The notes under the pieces are model-generated. The model had not been told where the DNA came from and did not search any database. It saw only the letters and a program-made list of their open reading frames with translations. Positions 57,756-64,000 of a stretch of 64,000 nucleotides of DNA are shown here, piece by piece (the stretch's first letter is position 1; the number at the start of each line of letters is the position of its first letter). The position numbers were made by a program, and so were the translations under genes. Source of the DNA: Synanceia verrucosa (Eukaryota > Chordata > Actinopteri > Perciformes > Synanceiidae); NCBI GenBank assembly GCA_029721515.1, contig CM056566.1, positions 21,586,769 to 21,650,768 of the forward strand. The letters are read 5' to 3'.

Positions 57756-58198
57756 TAGGGGTGTCCCAATACAACTTTTTCACTTCCAATACGATACCGA
57801 TATTAATCCAATACAATATCAGCAGGAATTATCCATACTTTTATCACTTATTTTGTAGTATGAAGAGTTTGAAAAGGCTTGGAAAAGTAATATTATACAA
57901 TAAAAGATAAAATTAAATACAAGAGAACAATTGAGTAAAACAAATAAAAAGTAAACTGAAAAATAACCTCAATAAATAAACTATATCATTACATATATTA
58001 TAAGTAAAATGTATATTATATATAAATATATAAATAAAGTGCAAAATAACAACTAGTTTAAATTAAACATAAGAATATTCTACAATTAAATAGAATAAAT
58101 AAAAAAAAAATTAGAGGACCTAGAAAAGTGTTTATATCGGAGACTTTAAATGCAGGCCGATATTATGCGATATCCAATATTGGATCAGGACATCCCTA
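57756..58198. mobile_element. hAT-like element with perfect 8-bp target duplication
   Basis: CATACAAG occurs at 57748-57755 and again at 58199-58206. The ends TAGGGGTGTCC and GGACATCCCTA are inverted repeats with one mismatch. The subterminal parts share CCAATACGATACCGATATT and GCCGATATTATGCGATATCC words. It is 443 bp with an AT-rich interior and no transposase. Confidence 0.88.
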
Positions 58199-59966
58199 CA
58201 TACAAGTATGGTGAAACGTGGTTCTGTCAAACTAGCAGGATGTGCACAAAGTGAATATAAGAAACTACAAATGTAAATAATTTCAGTACTAGGTATAAAT
58301 ACACCAAAATGAGTAAACTGTACAAAACGGTCAAATGCATGCAAGGTGTCGATTATTTTAATGAATTATTGAAGACAATACTGGATGTTCTGTCCTTGAG
58401 GTCAGAGGTCAAGAGACAATATCACCAGGAGTAATACACAGTATGATGTGTTGATAGTATGACCATTATTTGTTCACTGTAGGCTGAATGGATGGACATG
58501 GATCGTATTTTAAGCATAATCTCCCTTCTTCTCTTCCAGCAGGCGTTTGATGCTTATTTACATTTATGAGCTGCCAGCTCTGCCCAAATGTTTCATTATC
58601 TCTGCTGAGCGTTACTAACCGCCTGGTTTGCTGTTCACATTACACAGGTGTATGTTATTGAACGTGAAGTTATGAGGAGTCAGAGTTCAGTCTTTGCTGT
58701 ATATTTTCTGTTTTAGATGCACCTCAGTATCATTGGAAATGAGAGTGTGATTTCCAAGGTTTTAAATGAACTAAACGGAACAATGCAGTGTGTTTTGTGT
58801 TGGCTGTTGCAACAGAAAACAACACTTTAACTGCCAGTACCAGGAGTTAACCATCAAACTAGCTGCACCACTTGAAAGCTGACTAAACAACAGCAGTCAG
58901 TCATGTCGATTTGAAATGACAGGTTGTTTTCTAGCAGCTTAATTCTTCACGGGTTTTATGTCGTTGCTTTTTTTTCCCTGTGAATCGTGGGTGTAGTGTG
59001 GGAGCTGAGAAATGAAGCGGTCATAATACAGTTTGTGTTTTTAACTCTCATCTTTACCAGAAAGGACAATAAAGTTGCTGAACTGAGCTGAACTGTGAAA
59101 AATAAAATGAAGCACTTAACAGACTGGGATGTGAATATGTGAGTAGTCACTACATTTAATCCTCTGGATTTTAAACATGCTGACGTCAAACTTATATAAC
59201 TGTCTTCCCTCTGGCTGTTTGGACAGAACCACAACAGCAGGATCATTGAACATGAAACTGTAACTCTAGTAGCTAGAGACAGTGCTAAAAATCATAATTT
59301 AGTGAACGTCATCTTCTCTGTGTTGGCCAGAGAGATCCACACAAGAGCAGAGATGAAAATATGCAGGAGAGAAAATAACACTAAATAACAGGCATGTCTG
59401 TCTTTGAATTAAAGAGTTTTTTACGCTTACATTCATCAAAATCACACGCTCAGAAGATGTACGCATATATAGTTGATAAATAATAATTGTAATGTCAATA
59501 TTCATGTTATTGTGAGTTTGTATTTTGGTGCTTTGGGAACATTGTTTTTGAAAATAAAGCCACTTTGAATCGACCTGAATTGACATCGGCTGACAGGAAG
59601 TAAACAGGGACCCAAGCTGTTGCCTAGCAACGCAATGACTACACATATTGCTTATTTTTGAACATTCAAGCATGTAAAAAATAGAACACAAAATACAAAT
59701 AAGAGGCTGAAAACCTGAAAAGTCAATCTATTAACCGCTACCTGTAGTGTCAGCCTATGTATGGTAGGTTACCTTTAAAGGGTATTAACTCCTAAATTAC
59801 TGTAATGTGTTGTAGTATCTAATCACAGCGATAGTGTGGGTTTCATTTCCAAGGTTTTTCACTTGTCATCTCTTTGTATCCTGAAACTGGAAATTCCATT
59901 TACAGTAATGCTGTAGGATCTACTCAGAAATTATCCCGATAAATAACTGTTCACGACAAAGATGTC

Positions 59967-60452
59967 CAGATTCTTGCACCATTTTAAAAGCCAAATTTAA
60001 TACTTTTTAAGACCATTTTAAGACCTCAACAAATGTCATTTAAGACACAAAAATGTCACAATAACTTCTTTGGTAGAAAAAAGTCAATTTATTGTAGGGC
60101 CCGACCAATATGGAGTTTTTGAGGCTGATATCGATATTTAGCAGGAACAAAAATCTGATAACCAGTTCATCTCCGATAATAATTTAGGATTTTTTTCAGC
60201 CTTTTAACACTTGCAGCAACAAAGTTAATTGAAGGTCTAACACTTAGCTTTTTTCTAGAACATTAATTTCACAACTTTCAAGAAAAAAGTGAACATTGTG
60301 AACAAAACAACTCTCTGAATGCTGTGTTTTCCTACTGGCATTAAACTCATCATCTGAAAATGTAACACCTACAGCAAATTTACGGTAAATTTAAGACAAT
60401 TTAAGACCTTAATTACCCAGATTTTAATTAAAAGATATTTTAAGGAACCCTG
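59967..60452 (-). mobile_element. R3 element, reverse copy
   Basis: Starts CAGATTCTTGCACCATTTTA and ends TATTTTAAGGAACCCTG. The interior matches 21021-21511 in reverse, including the CAATTTATTGTAGGGCCCGA block. Confidence 0.75.
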
Positions 60453-60900
60453 GATTACCAGAGACACTTTTTTGAAAGAGTTGTATTTTTCAAATGTAAT
60501 TTTTATGAGCTAAGACCAACCCCGCACATTATGCGGACTGACCCTTTAAACGCCACACGTACTGTCGTTACCAATTAGCATAATTAGCTAATCTAGCATA
60601 GCTAGCAACTTTATTGAAACCGACTGAACTCGGCGACATGTGTTGTTCGCTGTCATCTCTTTGCTGTAAAGACGTTTTAAATGACAAGACAGTAGGTATA
60701 AAGTTTAGGTAAAACTGGTATTCACAGAACAAATTGGCTTTGTGCTTTGATATTTAACGTTAGCCAGCTAGCTAACGCTCGCTAACCGTTACGTTTTTTA
60801 ATTTTTCACAGCCATGATGGCGTCACAACAACGGTCTGTTGCGAACCTCAGCGGCTGCTCGTCTGACTAATATCTGGACCACATTTGGGACATTTGAGCC

Positions 60901-60955
60901 ATGGCTGTTTTCCATGCCGTGTGGCCTGAATGGCCATCACTCAGATACGTGGCTA
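60901..60955 (+). CDS. Third gene, exon 1
   Basis: Encodes MAVFHAVWPEWPSLRYVA and the first base of a split codon. The donor A|GTGAGT is strong, phase 1. The reading frame stays open past it to 61158, so a longer first exon ending at CCAG|GTGGAC (61121) is possible. Confidence 0.65.
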
Positions 60956-61968
60956 GTGAGTATGAGAGGCGTCTGCGCCATGTAGTACCTTTACAGTGTG
61001 GTGGTGGAGAAGCCCAGTGCAAGGAAGTTACGTTATTAAAAATAAGACGTTTATCTGCAAAATACTCATTTAGGACAAAGATGTACCTACAAAGTGACTC
61101 ATCACAGGACCCTTTAGCCAGGTGGACAGTGTGGTTTGTGTGGGCTGCAGATTTTTAGCAAAAAATGTGTTGTAATAAATAAAAAAAAAAAAAAAGTTTT
61201 TCATTTAACTGTTTTTCTTCAACAGGAAGTAAAAGGAAATTCTTGTTAGACAGGTAAGAATATACATGACTGCTTGTTATTTGCATAGTTAGCTAAAGCT
61301 AAAGCTACATGACATGGATAACTGTGTGCTCTGTTGTTCTCAGGTCTGTCTTTGATTTGGTGGACACTCATCAGTACCTCTCCTTAACTGACCCAAAGCT
61401 GCTGGGTTGGTATCTCTGTTTGTCTCCAGAGGATCGAAGAATCATACAAGGTATGCTTGTATAAATGATTAGCTGCTTTTCTCAGTCATTCTGTGATTGT
61501 GAACCAAATTTCTCTGGTTTTTGGTGAAGATTTTTTTTTTTTTATGATTATTTTTAATAGATCAAACAATGAATCAGTCACTTAAGGAAGCGTATTGCAT
61601 TCACTTGATGGAAAAAAACAAAAAAAAAACAAAAGTTTTTCTGAATAATTAATTTTTTGGTTTGTTTTTCGGGGTAATTATTTCTGTTTTTCTGAGTAAT
61701 TTATTGTTTTTGTTTTGTTTTTGGGTGTATTTTTCCCTGTTGTAGTTTCATTTTTATGGTTGGTTTTCTGGGGTAATTTTTTTTTCTGATGTTCGAAGTA
61801 ATTATTTTTCCCATGTTTTTTTTTTTCTGAGTTTAGAGAACAGTGAACGCATTCATTCCTTTATGGAGAGGTTGACTTTTAGTTTGTCTACTTTACGCAG
61901 GCAAAAGGGAAAATATTGGATGGATATAGGTTGGGATCAATAAAGTTACTCTATTCTATTGTATTTAG

Positions 61969-62030
<62 letters not shown>

Positions 62031-64000
62031 AAGAGAAGATGATGCATCTCAAATGCATTCAGGCTGGCTATGTGGTGCTTCGAGACAATCAGGAGACTGC
62101 TGAAAATACTGGATCCGTCTTCAACTTCAAAGTATCTCTGGAAAAAAAATACCTGGAAAAACAGGGTGGAAATGATTACCATGAAAAACAGGAAAACATT
62201 AGTCAGAAAAACAGAAAATAATATTCAAAAAACAAAACAAAAATAAATTACTCAGAAAAAAACAGATTTGAAATGAATGCACTACACTTCCGTAGTCACT
62301 GATTGAACACAAACTAGATTTATATGAGAGAATTGTTTTATTTCTTTATTATTTTTCTGAATGGGAACAGAAAATATCTGTCAAAGAAAAGAGTAATATG
62401 ATATGTGATTATGAATTAGGGGCACCTTGACATCCATTACAAGTGTTTGGGGGTTACTGAATACTAGAAAACTAGAAAAAAAAAATCTTCTGACACTTTC
62501 GGTAAACATCCAGCGGATGGCGCTCTTACCCTTTAACATCCCAACAGTTGGTGGTGGTCCATTTTCATGCATTTAAAGTGGGAGATAAATATCAGTCAAA
62601 CTTAATTGCTTTCCTTTCTCCTAGATGAAGGAGGTTTTCACTACTTCCTGCAAAGACATCCCGCTCTAGAGATGTGTCAGCATTATGTTTATACCAAGCG
62701 TGAGTCTCTTAAGATGATGATACTATCCTCTAATAGCTGTGCACTGATTATATAACGAGCCATGTTATTCCTCATGCACATGGCATTGCACAGGTCTTAC
62801 CTTCCCAGCATGCCATGACATCTACGAGTCTTATGCATTTCTCACAGTAAATACAGTGAATTCATAACACATTACATCAAATAATGCAAGGTTTTATTAA
62901 AGGAGCAACAAATTACAGATCTGGTAATTTGCAGATCACATATGCTGCCAGGAAAACACGAGACTTGTGAGATTCTTATTGATGGTGTCACTTCCTGTGG
63001 TTGAAGATCTCTCAGTGAGTCATCAGCTGGTCAGACACCTGGTGACGTCTTCATAGAAACCCTTTAAACTACAAACAGCACTCAGATCTGTCTGTGATCC
63101 ATTGTGTCTTGACATTATACTACCTGGATAAATAACTTACATGTAAAACATTTTAGACAAAGACGACACTTAAACCAGGTCTAGTAAGTCCGCTTGTCTA
63201 ATGAGACAAGATATTTTGTTGAATTACATCATACTAATAAAAGCTTCAACTTATAGTTCTGTTTGTTTGCTCCTCTTGCAAGAAATGTCCCATGACATGG
63301 TGGTGACGCCTTGCAGTACTGAAAGGGATAATTTAGGGATGGATTACACAAAATATCACACAGCCCTCAACAGCCCCGTGACACAGGAGCCGAGCTATCA
63401 GGGAGTCCACAAAATGAGGGTATGAGCAGTTTTCTGCTGACGTGATAACACTTGTGTAGTCTTTAACTGTTTTTTTAAGTGATTTAACATATTTTTCTTG
63501 AAGGCTTTATCTCATCAGAGCAAACAGAGGCCTTCATGGCAGCGGCCTAGCAGCAGTGCAGCAGCCACTTCAAGTGAGTCTCTGGAGAAGGATCTGGAAA
63601 GACACATGCAGGGGTGGCAGCCTGAGTTCAGGGGCCACATTACCATGACACAAAGCCAGAGAGCCAACTACACATACGCTGAGGTCAGTCCATCACGGTG
63701 AGTATTGCATCTTACAGCTCACAGTGTTCAACCATGCCCACCTCAACTCTTTTTTTATTTACACTTTTGTTACATGTATACATCTGGAAATTAAAAAAAA
63801 TGTAATTCATCAGTAGGGCTGCAACTAACGATTATTTTAACATTCGATTAATCGGTCTTGACTGAAGTGTGATGTTTGAGTTTGATGTGTGCAGTATGAA
63901 TTCTCATGAGTGACATTACCTTATTTTACAGGTCAAAATGGACTCCAACTGAAAAAGGCTGCTCTTCTGAGTACAGCTACAGCTTTGACAGTCCTCAGAT
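60901..64000 (+). CDS. Unrecognised protein, 5' part of gene, 7 coding exons, runs off window
   Basis: The exons are 60901-60955, 61226-61253, 61344-61450, 62625-62699, 63283-63419, 63504-63697 and 63932 onward. Every junction is GT/AG and the phases chain without a stop for 221 residues. The start ATG has a good context (GAGCCATGG). Residues 29-90 look like a compact helical domain: KFLLDRSVFDLVDTHQYLSL, then DPKLLGWYLCLSPEDRRIIQ and DEGGFHYFLQRHPALEM. The GGxxxFLxxHP pattern recalls small helical modules in germ-line and RNA-related proteins. After residue 95 the chain is polar and low in complexity, rich in Ser, Gln and Arg. RBM44-like proteins came to mind, but no RRM is visible and I cannot confirm it. 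Confidence 0.75.
61226..61253 (+). CDS. Third gene, exon 2 (28-nt microexon)
   Basis: Acceptor TTCTTCAACAG, donor GTAAGA. It encodes a split Arg, then SKRKFLLD and a split Arg. A second AG four bases on (GAAG) would pair in frame with the alternative donor at 61121. Confidence 0.7.
61344..61450 (+). CDS. Third gene, exon 3
   Basis: Encodes SVFDLVDTHQYLSLTDPKLL and GWYLCLSPEDRRIIQ with split codons. The acceptor is GTTCTCAG and the donor GTATGC, phase 1. Confidence 0.8.
61567..62306. mobile_element. 740-bp foldback element in third-gene intron
   Basis: The left end GAATCAGTCACTTAAGGAAG then TATTGCATTCA pairs with the right end TGAATGCACTACACTTCCGT then AGTCACTGATTG. Further in, TTTCTGAGTAATTTATTGTT (about 61700) pairs with AAATAAATTACTCAGAAA (about 62240). 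The arms consist of T-rich words on one side and A-rich words on the other. I see no transposase. Confidence 0.75.
61972..62030. repeat. (TA)20(GA)n compound microsatellite
   Basis: About 20 TA units then about nine GA units, inside the foldback element. It is directly preceded by a retroposon-like AATAAAGTTACTCTATTCTA tail. Confidence 0.93.
62625..62699 (+). CDS. Third gene, exon 4
   Basis: Encodes DEGGFHYFLQRHPALEMCQH and YVYTK with split codons. The acceptor is TTCTCCTAG and the donor GTGAGT, phase 1. The intron before it holds a 740-bp foldback element. Confidence 0.8.
63283..63419 (+). CDS. Third gene, exon 5
   Basis: Encodes QMSHDMVVTPCSTERDNLGM and on to GVHKMR. The acceptor is CTCTTGCAAG and the donor GTATGA, phase 0. 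Confidence 0.75.
63504..63697 (+). CDS. Third gene, exon 6
   Basis: Encodes ALSHQSKQRPSWQRPSSSAA and on to ANYTYAEVSPS with a split Arg. It is Ser/Gln-rich with the acidic-basic stretch SLEKDLERHMQGW. The acceptor is TTCTTGAAG and the donor GTGAGT, phase 2. Confidence 0.75.
63814..63870. repeat. Fragment of a fish DNA element (GGGCTGCAACTAACGATTA)
   Basis: TAGGGCTGCAACTAACGATT and ATTCGATTAATCGG are the start of a very common fish hAT-type repeat as I remember it. Only the left end is present. Confidence 0.55.
63932..64000 (+). CDS. Third gene, exon 7 (partial, cut by window end)
   Basis: Acceptor ATTTTACAG. It encodes SKWTPTEKGCSSEYSYSFDS and PQ up to the last base. The frame is open at the edge. 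Confidence 0.7.

Larger units (their letters stand above)
53500..60890. other. Spacer between etv5 and the third gene
   Basis: Repeats are listed separately. The stretches 53500-55220, 58210-59960 and 60460-60890 contain no coding segment I can support. The region 60500-60890 should hold the promoter of the next gene; it has no TATA box I would trust. Confidence 0.65.

Noticed and set aside
61916..62221. A 101-codon frame with an Ile-Tyr run
   Set aside because: The run is the (TA)n(GA)n microsatellite, and the frame lies wholly inside a foldback repeat in an intron.
1..64000. Endogenous retrovirus or autonomous transposon
   Set aside because: I found no long terminal repeats, reverse transcriptase motifs or transposase frame; all elements seen are short and non-coding.

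Overview
The window looks like part of a teleost fish chromosome. Its genes are split by introns with GT/AG splice sites. Introns and spacers are AT-rich and full of fish-style non-autonomous DNA transposons, tRNA-derived SINE fragments and (CA/GT)n or (TA)n microsatellites. There are no bacterial-style operons, rRNA genes or CRISPR arrays. All three genes lie on the + strand. I cannot name the species.

Region 1 (1-32469) holds the last six coding exons of a type I diacylglycerol kinase. They encode 212 residues of the accessory catalytic domain and the C-terminus. The rest of the gene lies upstream of base 1. I call it dgkg because the next gene is etv5, although several residues look more like DGKB. 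Its introns hold most of the repeat load.

Region 2 (32470-43100) is a spacer of about 10.6 kb. It carries the dgkg 3' end, dispersed hAT-like copies, a minisatellite of 17 units built on a palindromic TTAGCATGCTAA core, and a 101-bp TTAA-flanked mini-element.

Region 3 (about 43100-53490) is a complete etv5 gene of the PEA3 subfamily of ETS factors. It has a CCAAT-rich promoter, a noncoding first exon and 12 coding exons that join in frame into 536 residues. A 3'UTR of about 1.7 kb ends at a clear AATAAA signal.

Region 4 (53490-60900) is a repeat-rich spacer. It includes a hAT-like element with a perfect 8-bp target duplication and a nested insertion.

Region 5 (60901-64000) is the 5' part of a third gene. 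Seven coding exons join in frame for 221 residues and run off the window edge. I do not recognise this protein; it is the most interesting coding unknown here.

The dgkg-etv5 pair in the same orientation parallels the dgkb-etv1 pair of vertebrates, as expected for ancient whole-genome duplicates. No joint pathway for the three genes can be read from the sequence. Repeat families are labelled R1 (TTAA-flanked, 'CTCTTTGAGTGCC' ends), R2 (hAT-like, 'TAGGGGTGGG' ends) and R3 ('CAGGGTTC' ends).
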